From positions 1-64,000 of the forward strand of contig DIRK01000047.1 of NCBI GenBank assembly GCA_002427535.1: a stretch of 64,000 bases of DNA. Direction: 5' to 3'. Below the pieces are notes generated by a model. That model saw only the letters and a program-made list of their open reading frames with translations. It was not told the origin of the DNA and searched no databases. Below, in pieces: positions 19,012 to 28,230 of the stretch. The position numbers and the translations under genes are program-made. Position 1 is the stretch's first letter. Each line of letters begins with the position of its first letter. Origin of the DNA: Mageeibacillus sp. UBA5438. Lineage in GTDB: Bacteria > Bacillota > Clostridia > Saccharofermentanales > DTU023.

Positions 19012-19681
19012 CGGAGTTCGCCTCCTTTTCTTCCACGGCGACGTTCTTCAATACGCGAACCTCGCCCTTATAAATCCAAACCTTCACACCGAGCTGACCG
19101 TAGGAGGTCTTTGCTTCGGCAAATCCGTAATCAATATCGGCATGCAGTGTATGCAGAGGTATCGACCCTTCGCGATACTGCTCAAAACGCGCGATCTCAG
19201 CGCCACCCAAGCGGCCTGACACCATTGTTTTGATCCCGCGCGCGCCATTTTTCATGGCACGGTTAATCGCCTGTTTCATCGCACGGCGGAAAGACACACG
19301 TTCTTCCAGCTGGCGCGCGATGCTCTCGGCTACGAGCTGCGCTTCGACATCGACATTGCGCACTTCTTTCACATTGATATAGAAGTTGCGTCCGAATTTC
19401 TTCGAAAGTCTCTTTTTCAAATTCTCAATTTCAGACCCGCCGCGACCGATGATGATACCCGGCTTGCCGGTTGTGATCGTAATCGTCGTATTGTCGTCAC
19501 CCAGGCGTTCGATTTCAATCCTGGAGACCCCGGCGCGTTCTGTCTGTTCTTTGACATAATCGCGGATCTTTTTGTCTTCAACGAGGTAGCGCGCAAAATT
19601 CTTTTTGTCAGCATACCAGCGTGAATCCCAATCCTTAATAACGCCTACACGCAGTCCGTGCGGATTAACTTTCTGACCCAT
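18998..19681 (-). CDS. rpsC: 30S ribosomal protein S3
   Basis: A 227-aa S3 of the mRNA entry site: [22 protein letters not shown] motif [19 protein letters not shown] near residue 72 and the C-terminal [20 protein letters not shown]. Normal length. Confidence 0.98.
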   Translation of the reverse strand: MGQKVNPHGLRVGVIKDWDSRWYADKKNFARYLVEDKKIRDYVKEQTERAGVSRIEIERLGDDNTTITITTGKPGIIIGRGGSEIENLKKRLSKKFGRNFYINVKEVRNVDVEAQLVAESIARQLEERVSFRRAMKQAINRAMKNGARGIKTMVSGRLGGAEIARFEQYREGSIPLHTLHADIDYGFAEAKTSYGQLGVKVWIYKGEVRVLKNVAVEEKEANSDVNA

Positions 19682-19682
19682 C

Positions 19683-20168
19683 TTAGACCTCCTCTACCCT
19701 TTCCTTAAGAACGACATCGACGTGGCATGTGCGCTTGCGGATCAGGTTTGCCTGTCCTCGGGCACGCGGACGGATGCGCTTTAGGGTCGGTCCCTGCATG
19801 GCATAAAGTTCAGCCACATAGAGCGTTTCGGGGCTCATGCCGTTGTTGTTCACGGCATTCGCTTCGGCCGACTTAAGCAACTTGGTCAACGGCTGGGCGG
19901 CACCGTGCGGGGTGTACTGCAAAATTGCGTACGCCTCCTCGAGTGGTTTGCCGACCACATTACGGATCAGCGCGTTGACTTTAAAGGCATTCATGCGAAG
20001 GTGGCGGAGCGACGCGCGACCTTCGTCACGCCCGATCCCGAGCACCTTTCGTTCCTTCTTCGTCAGCACGCGTGTCTTCGCGTTTCGCGGAGTTTGTTTC
20101 TTATGCGCCGCAATCAGTTCTTCACGGCGTTCGAGCAACTCTTGTCTGCTCAAAATTCTCTTAGCCAC
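19683..20168 (-). CDS. rplV: 50S ribosomal protein L22 with N-terminal extension
   Basis: The conserved L22 part begins about residue 52 ([20 protein letters not shown]) and ends with [24 protein letters not shown] at 20168 with GGAGGAAACACT in front gives 161 aa, so there is a basic, helical-looking N-terminal extension of about 50 residues ([20 protein letters not shown] ...) compared with the usual 110 aa. The GTG lies 22 nt after rpsS, the normal spacing here. An internal start inside the extension cannot be excluded, but none has a comparable site. Confidence 0.9.
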   Translation of the reverse strand: MAKRILSRQELLERREELIAAHKKQTPRNAKTRVLTKKERKVLGIGRDEGRASLRHLRMNAFKVNALIRNVVGKPLEEAYAILQYTPHGAAQPLTKLLKSAEANAVNNNGMSPETLYVAELYAMQGPTLKRIRPRARGQANLIRKRTCHVDVVLKERVEEV

Positions 20169-20190
20169 AGTGTTTCCTCCTCGCCGTCTC

Positions 20191-20472
20191 TTAGCGCATC
20201 CTCGCGCGTTTATCAGAGCCGGCATGGCCTCTGAATGTTCGGGTCGGCGCGAATTCGCCGAGTTTATGACCCACCATCTCTTCTGTGATGTAAACGGGTA
20301 CGTGTTTTCTTCCATCATGAACGGCGATTGTGTGGCCCACCATTTCAGGGAAAATGGTGGAGGCGCGTGACCATGTCTTGAGGACACGGTGTTCATTCTT
20401 TTCATTTTGTGCGATGACGCGAGCGAGAAGCCTTTCATCAACGTAGTAACCTTTTTTGGCAGAACGACTCAT
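20191..20472 (-). CDS. rpsS: 30S ribosomal protein S19
   Basis: A 93-aa S19: [40 protein letters not shown] and the C-terminal [20 protein letters not shown]. Normal. Confidence 0.97.
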   Translation of the reverse strand: MSRSAKKGYYVDERLLARVIAQNEKNEHRVLKTWSRASTIFPEMVGHTIAVHDGRKHVPVYITEEMVGHKLGEFAPTRTFRGHAGSDKRARMR

Positions 20473-20488
20473 GCTGTCTCCTCCATTT

Positions 20489-21322
20489 CTAGCTCTTGGT
20501 GCGACGTCTGATGATCAGACGATCGGTCGATTTGCCGCGTTTACGCGTGCGATATCCCAGTGTCGGTTTGCCCCAGGGCGTCACCGGACTCGGCTTACCG
20601 ATCGGCGCTTTACCCTCACCACCGCCATGCGGGTGATCGACGGGGTTCATCGCGGAACCGCGCACGTGAGGACGGCGTCCCATATGACGGTTGCGGCCGG
20701 CTTTACCGATATTGACAATATCGTTTTCAATATTGCTGACGACACCGATGACGGCGCGGCAGTTTTGCAGGACCATACGCACTTCGCCTGAGGGCATACG
20801 CAAGGTTGCGTAGCGCCCCTCTTTTGCCAAAAGCTGAGCGGAGGTTCCGGCGGCGCGGATTAATTGTCCGCCGTGACCGGAATTCAGCTCAACGTTATGC
20901 ACCTGGGTGCCGACAGGGATCGAAGACAAGGGAAGGCAGTTACCCGCCACGATGTCCACATGATCGCCCGCGATGACCGTGTCGCCTGTTTTCAAGCCGT
21001 GCGGCGCCAAGATGTAACTCTTTTCGCCGTCCGCGTACATGATCAGCGCGATAAAGGCTGTGCGGTTGGGGTCATATTCGATGGCGAGCACTTCAGCCGG
21101 AATATCCGTCTTATTGCGCTTCCAGTCGATGATACGGTACTTTTGACGGTTGCCGCCACCTCTGTGGCGCACCGTGATACGGCCGTAATGGTTGCGGCCG
21201 CTATGCTTCTTCTTCGTTGCGAGCAGGCTTTTCTCGGGGGCCTTATCCGTCAGATTGGATCGATCGGCTCCGGTCATCTGCCTCCTGGCGGGAGAAGTCG
21301 GGCGATAGCTCTTAATAGCCAT
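20489..21322 (-). CDS. rplB: 50S ribosomal protein L2
   Basis: A 277-aa L2 needed for the peptidyl-transferase centre: [20 protein letters not shown], the [17 protein letters not shown] block and the catalytic-loop segment [18 protein letters not shown]. Normal length. Confidence 0.98.
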   Translation of the reverse strand: MAIKSYRPTSPARRQMTGADRSNLTDKAPEKSLLATKKKHSGRNHYGRITVRHRGGGNRQKYRIIDWKRNKTDIPAEVLAIEYDPNRTAFIALIMYADGEKSYILAPHGLKTGDTVIAGDHVDIVAGNCLPLSSIPVGTQVHNVELNSGHGGQLIRAAGTSAQLLAKEGRYATLRMPSGEVRMVLQNCRAVIGVVSNIENDIVNIGKAGRNRHMGRRPHVRGSAMNPVDHPHGGGEGKAPIGKPSPVTPWGKPTLGYRTRKRGKSTDRLIIRRRTKS

Positions 21323-21350
21323 AATAATCTCCTTCTTTCACGCGACCGGT

Positions 21351-21704
21351 TTACTGGCCGAATCCGAATTCCGCGATTTCCGTTTTGTAACGTTTGGCGC
21401 TTGTGCCCGTTTTGCCGCCCGGGAGCGCGTACTCGCCGACTTCGGGATCAAGATCGATCGTCACGACCGCCTTTTTCCACGAAGATGTGCGTCCGCTCGT
21501 CTTGCCCATACGGCGCTTTTTCCCAATCAGGTGCATCGTATTGACTTTTTTGACCTTGACGCCAAAAAGCAGTTCACAAGCTTTGCCAATTTCCGTCTTC
21601 GTCGCATGCTTGGCCACGACAAAGGTATATTTCCCGAGCATTGTATCTTCCATACTCTGCTCTGTAATAATCGGTTTCAGGATGATATCATGCGGATCTT
21701 TCAT
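21351..21704 (-). CDS. rplW: 50S ribosomal protein L23
   Basis: A 117-aa L23 at the exit-tunnel rim (docking site for trigger factor and SRP). It has KPIITEQSMEDTMLGKYTFV and VKKVNTMHLIGKKRRMGKTS. About 15-20 residues longer than the usual 95-100 aa at the C-terminus. Its ATG overlaps the rplD stop by 4 nt. Confidence 0.95.
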   Translation of the reverse strand: MKDPHDIILKPIITEQSMEDTMLGKYTFVVAKHATKTEIGKACELLFGVKVKKVNTMHLIGKKRRMGKTSGRTSSWKKAVVTIDLDPEVGEYALPGGKTGTSAKRYKTEIAEFGFGQ

Positions 21705-22324
21705 GACGCGTAGACCTCCTCCAAAGTTTCAATCGCTTCACGTGTCGCGATCATGCGGTCATACTTCATAAGATCAAGCACTGACAACGCGTTCACGGGA
21801 GCTGTCTTCACATCCGGCAGATTGCGGGCCGATCTGACCACGCTTTCATTTTTACCGGCAGTGACAATGAGCGCACTGGTGTCGGCACCGATATTCTTCA
21901 GCACGTCGGCCATGACACGTGTCTTACCGTTCTCAATCGTCAGCTCGTCGAGCACGACCAGTTTTTCATTTCCCGCCTTAGACGACAGCATGGACAATAA
22001 CGCCAAGCGTCGCAGCTTCCTCGGCAGGCGCACGCGGTAAGAACGCGGAGCAGGTCCGAAGACCACGCCGCCGCCCACATGGTTCGGCGAGCGGGTTGAG
22101 CCCTGACGGGCACGTCCCGTTCCTTTTTGGCGGAAAGGCTTCCTGCCGCCGCCACGCACTTCACTTCTGCCCTTCGCCTTATGCGTCCCCTGACGCTTGT
22201 TGGCCTGTTGGGCAATCATTACGCGGTAGACCGCGTCTTCGTTGGGTTCAATCGCGAAGATCTCGTCTGAAAGATCCATGGATCCGACGACATCACCGCT
22301 CATGTTATATACATCGAGTTGCAT
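21701..22324 (-). CDS. rplD: 50S ribosomal protein L4
   Basis: A 207-aa L4 with the tunnel loop (KGRSEVRGGGRKPFRQKGTG; RQGSTRSPNHVGGGVVFGP). MQLDVYNMSG at 22324 follows GTAGGAGGGGACTT. A longer open frame to 22429 would overlap rplC and is not supported. Confidence 0.97.
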   Translation of the reverse strand: MQLDVYNMSGDVVGSMDLSDEIFAIEPNEDAVYRVMIAQQANKRQGTHKAKGRSEVRGGGRKPFRQKGTGRARQGSTRSPNHVGGGVVFGPAPRSYRVRLPRKLRRLALLSMLSSKAGNEKLVVLDELTIENGKTRVMADVLKNIGADTSALIVTAGKNESVVRSARNLPDVKTAPVNALSVLDLMKYDRMIATREAIETLEEVYAS

Positions 22325-22334
22325 AAGTCCCCTC

Positions 22335-22961
22335 CTACGCCTTTGCCTTGACGGTTGTCTTGATTTCAACAAGACCGCCTTTCGGTCCGGGAACCGCGCC
22401 TTTGACAACGAGGAAATGACGCTCACCATCGACCTGAACGACGTCCAGATTCTGTACGGTGACGCGCTTATATCCCAATTGTCCCGGCAATTTTTTACCC
22501 TTAAATACCCTTCCGGGTGTCGCGGCCGAGCTCATCGGACCCGCTTTTCTGTGGTATTTGGAGCCGTGCGAAGAAGGACCGCGGCGCATGCCGTGACGGC
22601 GGATACCGCCCTGGTATCCCTTACCCTTCGAGGTGCCGGTAACGTCCACCGCATCACCGACTTCAAACATCTCGCTGACCGCGATTGTCTGACCGGTTTC
22701 AAACGCGTCGGTCGTGTGGAATTCACGAATCACGCGCATGGGGTTGACGCCTATTTTTTCGAACTGCCCTTTGTGCGGACGGTTGCCCTTTTTTGTTTCT
22801 TCATAACCGACACGAACTGCCTGGTAGCCTTCCTTTTCAACGGTCTTGTTTTGAATGACCGTGAGAGGGCCGCAGGCGATGACGGTCACGGGGATTGCGA
22901 GCCCGTTTTCGTCGAAGATCTGTGTCATCCCGGCTTTACGGCCGAGCATGAATTTCGCCAT
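22335..22961 (-). CDS. rplC: 50S ribosomal protein L3
   Basis: A 208-aa L3: [40 protein letters not shown] and the core [20 protein letters not shown]. Normal. A 58-nt gap separates it from rpsJ. Confidence 0.98.
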   Translation of the reverse strand: MAKFMLGRKAGMTQIFDENGLAIPVTVIACGPLTVIQNKTVEKEGYQAVRVGYEETKKGNRPHKGQFEKIGVNPMRVIREFHTTDAFETGQTIAVSEMFEVGDAVDVTGTSKGKGYQGGIRRHGMRRGPSSHGSKYHRKAGPMSSAATPGRVFKGKKLPGQLGYKRVTVQNLDVVQVDGERHFLVVKGAVPGPKGGLVEIKTTVKAKA

Positions 22962-23019
22962 GTCATAACCTCCTGAGTTATTGGTTTACTTTCGCAAACA
23001 TTGACCCGTTTTTGATGGG

Positions 23020-23331
23020 TTACAGTTTGATCTCAATGTTGACGCCAGCCGGCATTTCAAGACGCATAAGCGCCTCAACCGTTTTGGCCGTCGGTGCCAG
23101 AATATCGATCAAACGCTTGTGTGTCCTGATCTCAAACTGCTCACGCGCATCCTTATGCTTATGAGGCGAACGCAAGATCGTGATGATCTCCTTCTCCGTC
23201 GGGAGCGGGATCGGACCTGAGACACTGGCGCCTGTTCGTTCCGCTGTGCTGACGATGCGTCTGGCACTGTCATCTAATACGCGGGAGTCAAACGCTTTCA
23301 ATCGTATTCTGATTTTTTGGTTTACAGCCAT
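23020..23331 (-). CDS. rpsJ: 30S ribosomal protein S10
   Basis: A 103-aa S10, first gene of the super-operon, also the NusG-contact and antitermination factor NusE. It shows [20 protein letters not shown] and [36 protein letters not shown] precedes the ATG. Confidence 0.98.
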   Translation of the reverse strand: MAVNQKIRIRLKAFDSRVLDDSARRIVSTAERTGASVSGPIPLPTEKEIITILRSPHKHKDAREQFEIRTHKRLIDILAPTAKTVEALMRLEMPAGVNIEIKL

Positions 23332-23580
23332 TCCTTTTATTCCTCCTGCTGTCTGCTTTCATAATCACTATGGTCTCGGGCGTGTCAATCTTTACCAATT
23401 GAATTCCCAGTCATCTGTCTTCGTTTACAAACGCTGGGATCCCACTGCCAAGGGATTTTGCGCCCGGTATCATGTCCGGACTTCTCGGATGAAGTTCCCT
23501 TCCTGTTTGCAGTGAACCTGGAAGCAATCTCCATCGTCATCGCTATATTTCGCGCACACGAGGGTGCGCAAAAAGGCGCG
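23332..23580 (-). promoter_or_regulatory. Long 5' leader of the S10 operon
   Basis: About 250 nt separate the predicted transcription start from rpsJ and contain no plausible gene. On the minus strand two hairpins are visible: GCGCAC/GTGCGC near the 5' end (23564-23569 with 23552-23557) and TCCCAG/CTGGGA (23434-23439 with 23405-23410) enclosing CGTTTGTAAACG. Long leaders before rpsJ control S10 operon expression in several bacteria; function here is inferred from position and structure only. Confidence 0.5.
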
Positions 23581-23586
23581 ACTAGG

Positions 23587-23615
23587 AGTATACAACACGG
23601 AACTTAAGATTGCAA
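23587..23615 (-). promoter_or_regulatory. Promoter of the S10-spc-alpha operon
   Basis: TTGCAA (23615-23610) and TATACT (23592-23587) are spaced by exactly 17 nt on the minus strand, just past the ctpA stop codon. Both hexamers match sigma-70/SigA consensus well and the position fits the only large gap before rpsJ. Confidence 0.75.
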
Positions 23616-23621
23616 GCTTCG

Positions 23622-25046
23622 TTACTTGACCTTCGTTTTCAAAAGATCCAATGCTTTTTGAAGCTGTGTATCTTCTTCTAAAGTCCGCTGATTCGGCGCT
23701 TTCACTTCCACTTCAGGCGCCAACAGAATGTCGTAGTCGGGGACGAGACCCACCTCCTCAACCGACTCACCGTTGGGGAGGAAATATTCAAATCCCGTGA
23801 TCTGGATCGCCGAGCGGTCAGACAGCTGCCAGGTCATGGTCCCGACGCCCTTGCCGTACGACTGTTCACCGACAATCACGGCGCCGGCCAGATCGCGCAT
23901 CGCGCCTGAGAAAAGTTCGCTCGCGCTGGCCGAGTAGCGGTTCAGCAAGATGACAAAGCGCATATCCTCCGGGACCAATGCCGCAGTCCTCGTTTTCCAC
24001 TCATCCTTGTAATCTTTACCATCCTCCCGGCCTTCGATGGTCGCAACGGTTGCGGGAGGCAGCAAGACATCGAGCATGTTGACACATTCATGCGCATAGC
24101 CACCGCCGTTGTTACGCAGGTCAATGACCAGATGTTGGGCACCCTGATCCATAAGATCCAGTACGGCATTTTCAAAGTTTTCTGCCGCGTGATCTGAAAA
24201 CTCAGTCATATGGATATAACCGATGCCCGTATCAAGCATCCGGTAGCGCACTGAGACGTTCGTAATGCCGCGCCTGATAATGCGAAGCGTCACTTCACGA
24301 TCCTCGACAGGTCGGTACAATACGAGCGTAACCGCCGTCCCCTCCTCACCCCGGACAAAGGCGGCCAGTTCGTTCACATCTTCAAAGTTGGACACATCGT
24401 GGCCGTCCACCTTGACAAAGATATCGCCGACATAGAGCCCTGCGGATTCCGCGGGACTATCGGGGATAATGTCATTCACGACGAAGACACCGTCGCGGTC
24501 ACGCATGACAATGGCGCCGATCCCGACATACTCACCACTCATAGAGTCTTCCACCGCATCGTGGTACTCAGGCGTCAGATAGAAGGTATAAGGGCTCCCC
24601 ATCTCATTGATAAGGCCCTCGGTCATCTTTTGGATCATCTCGGCGTCGCTGAAAGCTTGGTAATAGTTATCCTGCAGCAGGTTGTAGACCGTTGAGAACT
24701 TATCGAGTGCTTCCTCAATGCCCTCATCATCGGTGAAGGTGAGCGTCCGCTTATCCTCCCCCGTGTCGATCCCCGAAGGTTTCTCGGCATCTGTCTCACC
24801 AGGCTCTGACCCCAAAGAGTTCTCAATACCCTTCCGGACCGCGTCACCATAAAAGATATAACCGGCCGCGGCGGTCAAGACGAAGGTCAAGGACGCCGTG
24901 AGCAGGATGGCAAGGAAAACGGGCCAGAACAGCTTTCGCTTCTGAGCGCTCGGGGAGGCAGGAGCCAGTGGCTCGGGCATTTCCTGGCGATGCAGGTAAT
25001 GATTGCCGCCTTCCGGTTGATTTGGATCATTATTTTGTGTGTACAT
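23622..25046 (-). CDS. S41-family C-terminal processing protease (CtpA type)
   Basis: A 474-aa membrane-anchored serine protease. One transmembrane segment lies at residues 39-66 after a polar Pro-rich N-terminus, so the catalytic part is outside the cell. A PDZ domain (VNDIIPDSPAESAGLYVGDI) lies near residue 190 and the peptidase core carries the Ser in NRYSASASELFSGAMRDL and the Lys in GEQSYGKGVGT. The TTGGAGGT site supports the ATG. It follows the M23 hydrolase gene, and CtpA-type proteases often process cell-wall hydrolases; a link with that neighbour is inference. Confidence 0.93.
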   Translation of the reverse strand: MYTQNNDPNQPEGGNHYLHRQEMPEPLAPASPSAQKRKLFWPVFLAILLTASLTFVLTAAAGYIFYGDAVRKGIENSLGSEPGETDAEKPSGIDTGEDKRTLTFTDDEGIEEALDKFSTVYNLLQDNYYQAFSDAEMIQKMTEGLINEMGSPYTFYLTPEYHDAVEDSMSGEYVGIGAIVMRDRDGVFVVNDIIPDSPAESAGLYVGDIFVKVDGHDVSNFEDVNELAAFVRGEEGTAVTLVLYRPVEDREVTLRIIRRGITNVSVRYRMLDTGIGYIHMTEFSDHAAENFENAVLDLMDQGAQHLVIDLRNNGGGYAHECVNMLDVLLPPATVATIEGREDGKDYKDEWKTRTAALVPEDMRFVILLNRYSASASELFSGAMRDLAGAVIVGEQSYGKGVGTMTWQLSDRSAIQITGFEYFLPNGESVEEVGLVPDYDILLAPEVEVKAPNQRTLEEDTQLQKALDLLKTKVK

Positions 25047-25150
25047 CGATTCAAACCTCCAACGGTCGAAAAACTCCGGCCGCGATTATTTCAAGGAAAG
25101 TTCCGTCGGAACCGCCTCTTATCATACTACAAAGCGAAAGATGGAACGAT

Positions 25151-26317
25151 TTAGCGGCGGCGAAAATAGTTCAAAGGATCTTTTGGCACGCCATTGACCC
25201 GTATCTCAAAATGAAGATGGGGTCCCGAAGACCGCCCGGTGTTACCCGTGTACCCCACGACCTGCCCCGCGGTCACGCGCTGACCGATGTAACTGTTAAA
25301 GCCGTTCAAATGACCGTAGCGCGTCTGGTAGCCGTTATCGTGATTGATGACAATCATCTTCCCGTAAGCCCAATGATACGCCGTCCCGGGCCAACCGACA
25401 TAGGTGACAACGCCGTCGGCCATGGCGACGATGCGGGAGCCCACAGGTGCCGCAACATCTGTCCCGTAGTGATAGCGGCCGTATTTGGCCCGCCAGCCAA
25501 ACACGGATGTAACATTGCTGTGGTCCGGCAAAGGCCAGCGGAACATATGCGTCCCCACCCAGCCGGTGTTGGCAGCACCGGGGGTGCTCGGCGTCGAAGG
25601 GGGAGGGGCCGTTAGCGCCTGCTGCTCTCGGGCCAGTTGCGCTTCTTTTTGACGCGTTATTTCCAAAGAGGCGGCAATATCCTTTAATTCTTGCTCGGCG
25701 ACCGATACCTGCTCTTTAATATCCTCCATAGCCCGGTCGGCCTGCTCCACCAAGGCAATCATCTCGGAGTACTGATCTTCCGCTTCTTCTTTCAACTGGC
25801 TGGCCAAGATCGAGGCTTCTTCTAAGTCGTGCAAAGCCTGTTCATCCGCGTCCGTGACCACTTTCATGAAACGGAGTGTTGTAAAAAATCCTTGGAGGCT
25901 TTCAGACGACAACAACAACTCAATAAGCGATAAGCGATTCCAGGCGTACATCATGGCGACGCGCTCTTCATATTGGATGAGCTTCGCCTCATAGTCAGCC
26001 TGGGCGATATCGGCCGCCTCCTGATTCATCTCCAAGACCATCAAGGCCGCTTCCTTTTGTTGGAGGGCGTCCTCATAGACAGCGCGCTGCTCTTTCGATC
26101 TTGATTCAAGGTAGGCGAGTTCGCCCGACAGTTTTGTCTTTTGATCCGCGAGCTGATTGCGCTTGCTCCTCACATCCGCCAGTTCCTTTTGGATGTTCTG
26201 TAGCGATTGCGCGGCCATGACCGCGTTCGACGGCAGTAAAAAGGGCAGAACGATAAACATCGCCATAAGCAAGGCGGCGCTTCTCAATGTCATTCGCATA
26301 CGATGTCTTTTTTTCAC
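25151..26317 (-). CDS. M23-family murein hydrolase with coiled-coil domain (EnvC/PcsB-like)
   Basis: A 388-aa exported protein. A signal peptide (MTLRSAALLMAMFIVLPFLL ... NAVMAA) is followed by a long coiled coil (about residues 35-240, rich in Glu, Lys, Gln, Leu) and a C-terminal LytM/M23 domain with HYGTDVAAPVGSRI and HLHFEIRVNG, the zinc-binding His and Asp. This is the layout of hydrolases or activators gated by FtsEX, and ftsX is directly upstream (25 nt). The start is a GTG at 26317 or the TTG at 26320, both behind AGGGGGA. Confidence 0.9.
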   Translation of the reverse strand: MKKRHRMRMTLRSAALLMAMFIVLPFLLPSNAVMAAQSLQNIQKELADVRSKRNQLADQKTKLSGELAYLESRSKEQRAVYEDALQQKEAALMVLEMNQEAADIAQADYEAKLIQYEERVAMMYAWNRLSLIELLLSSESLQGFFTTLRFMKVVTDADEQALHDLEEASILASQLKEEAEDQYSEMIALVEQADRAMEDIKEQVSVAEQELKDIAASLEITRQKEAQLAREQQALTAPPPSTPSTPGAANTGWVGTHMFRWPLPDHSNVTSVFGWRAKYGRYHYGTDVAAPVGSRIVAMADGVVTYVGWPGTAYHWAYGKMIVINHDNGYQTRYGHLNGFNSYIGQRVTAGQVVGYTGNTGRSSGPHLHFEIRVNGVPKDPLNYFRRR

Positions 26318-26342
26318 CAACGCGGCATCCCCCTGTACCTTA

Positions 26343-27242
26343 TTACACGCGTGCGTATTTTCTGACGGACACAGCGCTCACGAGCACACATAGCAAAATG
26401 CCCACGGCCAAGTTCAACAAGAAGAGCGTTTGCGTCACCTCTGAAGCAGGCAGGAGCAAAAATTCAGACACTCCTGTGGCCGTCGGGTCGGGATTTAACC
26501 GGACGACAAGACGTCCGTAAATAAAGGACGCCAAAATACTTGCCACAAGAGCTCCGCCCAGGCCGATGATCGCGCCCTCGATGATGAAAGGCGTGCGGAT
26601 GAATGCGTTCGTGGACCCCACATACTTCATGACATTGATTTCACGGCTCCTTGAGAGCACGGCAATCCTGACCGTATTCGACACCACCACACCGGCGGTA
26701 ACAGTGAGGATGCAAAAGACAATAATCCCCACTTTTCTCGTCCAATTTCGTACGCTGTCAAGCAGTGACATGAGGTGCGATTCCATCAGGACCTCATTCA
26801 CCATATGGTACTCTTCAACTTCTTCTTGAAAGGTAGAGGCATAGGATGGATCTTCAAGCCTCAGGTTAAAAGTGTAGGGAATGGAACGTTTGTAATCGAA
26901 ATCTTCCCAGAGTTCGTCTTTTCCGATCTCTTGTTTAAAGCGATTGAAGTTCTCCTCAGGGGTCGACATTTGCAACTCCTGTACATACGGGTGATTGGAC
27001 AAAAAATCGATGACGGTTGTAATCTCTTCAGCCGATGAGCCCACCTTCATGGACACTTCAATCGGGGGTTGCTGGGCGGCGACTTCCGAGAGGTGATTCG
27101 CATTCATAGAAACCGCCACAAAGGCACTCATCAAGAAAAGCATCAGGGCCAACGTCGTCACGGCGGCCACCGATAAAAGCGGGTGCCGGATGAGCCCGTT
27201 GATGCCCGCTTTTGTCGCGTAACGCCACTCGTTAACTTTCAT
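26343..27242 (-). CDS. ftsX: Cell division ABC transporter permease FtsX
   Basis: A 299-aa FtsX: one TM near residues 22-45, an extracellular domain with QQPPIEVSMKVGSSAEEI, then three C-terminal TMs. RSREINVMKYVGSTNAFIRT near residue 197 is the hallmark cytosolic loop. With FtsE it transmits ATP hydrolysis across the membrane to a peptidoglycan hydrolase. It overlaps the ftsE end by 11 nt. Confidence 0.95.
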   Translation of the reverse strand: MKVNEWRYATKAGINGLIRHPLLSVAAVTTLALMLFLMSAFVAVSMNANHLSEVAAQQPPIEVSMKVGSSAEEITTVIDFLSNHPYVQELQMSTPEENFNRFKQEIGKDELWEDFDYKRSIPYTFNLRLEDPSYASTFQEEVEEYHMVNEVLMESHLMSLLDSVRNWTRKVGIIVFCILTVTAGVVVSNTVRIAVLSRSREINVMKYVGSTNAFIRTPFIIEGAIIGLGGALVASILASFIYGRLVVRLNPDPTATGVSEFLLLPASEVTQTLFLLNLAVGILLCVLVSAVSVRKYARV

Positions 27243-28230
27243 CGTCTTCGCTTTCCTTTAACCGAATCACAGGCACACGTCCCGTGCGCGATAGCGTCTC
27301 TTCATCCGTCTGCCGGCTTCGCCTGGCGGAGACATTTTTTCTTAATTCGGTGTAAAAATCGTCACGCTTCACCGTATCACGCATTTTTTGCGCGCGGCGG
27401 TCAATGCGATCGCCGTTTTCATCGCGAAACTGACGCAGCGCGTCACGGCCCTCTTCGAGTTCTTCGTGAATGATCCGGGCCTGTTCCTCATGATCCAAAG
27501 CGCAGATCTCCCGGGCAAAGCGACCGTTTCTGCGCTCACTTTCTAAAATATAAAGTCCCTCGGCGTCATCGCGCACAAGCACGCCGTCGCAGATCTCAAT
27601 CACGCGACGGTTCATGCGGTCCACAATGTCGCGGTCGTGGGTGCAGGTGATCACTGTTGTCCCGTTCTCACGGTTAATGCGCTCGAGCAAGGCCATGATC
27701 GCCTCGCCGTTCACAGGATCCAGGTCGCCTGTCGGTTCATCGGCGATGATGAGCCTGGGTTTATTGACCAGGGAGCGGGCAATGCATACACGCTGTTGCT
27801 CACCACCTGACAGTTGGGTCGGGTAGTGACTCATCTTACGGCGCAGTCCGACAATCGATAAGACAAGCGGGACACGCTGTTTAATTTTTTTGGGGGATTC
27901 CCCGATCATTTCCATCGCGAGCGCGACATTTTCACCGACCGTCAAGGTATCGATCAGCCGGAAATCCTGAAAAATCATGCCGATCTTGCGGCGGAGGTAG
28001 GGAATGCGCCGGTCTTCGAGCTGCGCCAGATCAAAGCCCTCGACGGACACGCGCCCCGCGGTCGGGTTTTCTTCGCGCGTTAAAAGTCGAAATACCGTTG
28101 ATTTGCCGGCGCCGCTCTCGCCGATCAGGAAGACAAATTCGCCCTCCCCAATGGAAAATGAGATATCATGCAGCGCAAGCGTACCGTTCGGGTAAGTCTT
28201 GCTGACATTCTCAAAGGTAATATAGCCCAT
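27232..28230 (-). CDS. ftsE: Cell division ATP-binding protein FtsE with long C-terminal extension
   Basis: A 332-aa FtsE. The ABC domain is complete: IGESGAGKST near residue 36, LSGGEQQRVCIARSLV and RLIIADEPTGDLDP, then the His switch CTHDRDIV. It ends near residue 222; FtsE is normally about 220-230 aa, so about 105 residues are extra. They are strongly charged (for example EEQARIIHEELEEGRDALRQ and KESEDDES) and look helical. Its ATG overlaps the stop of the upstream regulator by one base (TAATG). Confidence 0.93.
   Translation of the reverse strand: MGYITFENVSKTYPNGTLALHDISFSIGEGEFVFLIGESGAGKSTVFRLLTREENPTAGRVSVEGFDLAQLEDRRIPYLRRKIGMIFQDFRLIDTLTVGENVALAMEMIGESPKKIKQRVPLVLSIVGLRRKMSHYPTQLSGGEQQRVCIARSLVNKPRLIIADEPTGDLDPVNGEAIMALLERINRENGTTVITCTHDRDIVDRMNRRVIEICDGVLVRDDAEGLYILESERRNGRFAREICALDHEEQARIIHEELEEGRDALRQFRDENGDRIDRRAQKMRDTVKRDDFYTELRKNVSARRSRQTDEETLSRTGRVPVIRLKESEDDES

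Noticed and set aside
20864..21544. A 226-codon plus-strand open frame opposite rplB and rplW
   Set aside because: Shadow of L2 and L23; no ribosome site or recognisable protein.
22242..22976. A 244-codon plus-strand open frame opposite rplC and the rplD start
   Set aside because: Antisense to L3, which is unmistakable; composition unlike a real protein.
24968..25615. A 215-codon plus-strand open frame opposite ctpA and the M23 gene
   Set aside because: Overlaps two well-supported genes and the gap between them; no motif.
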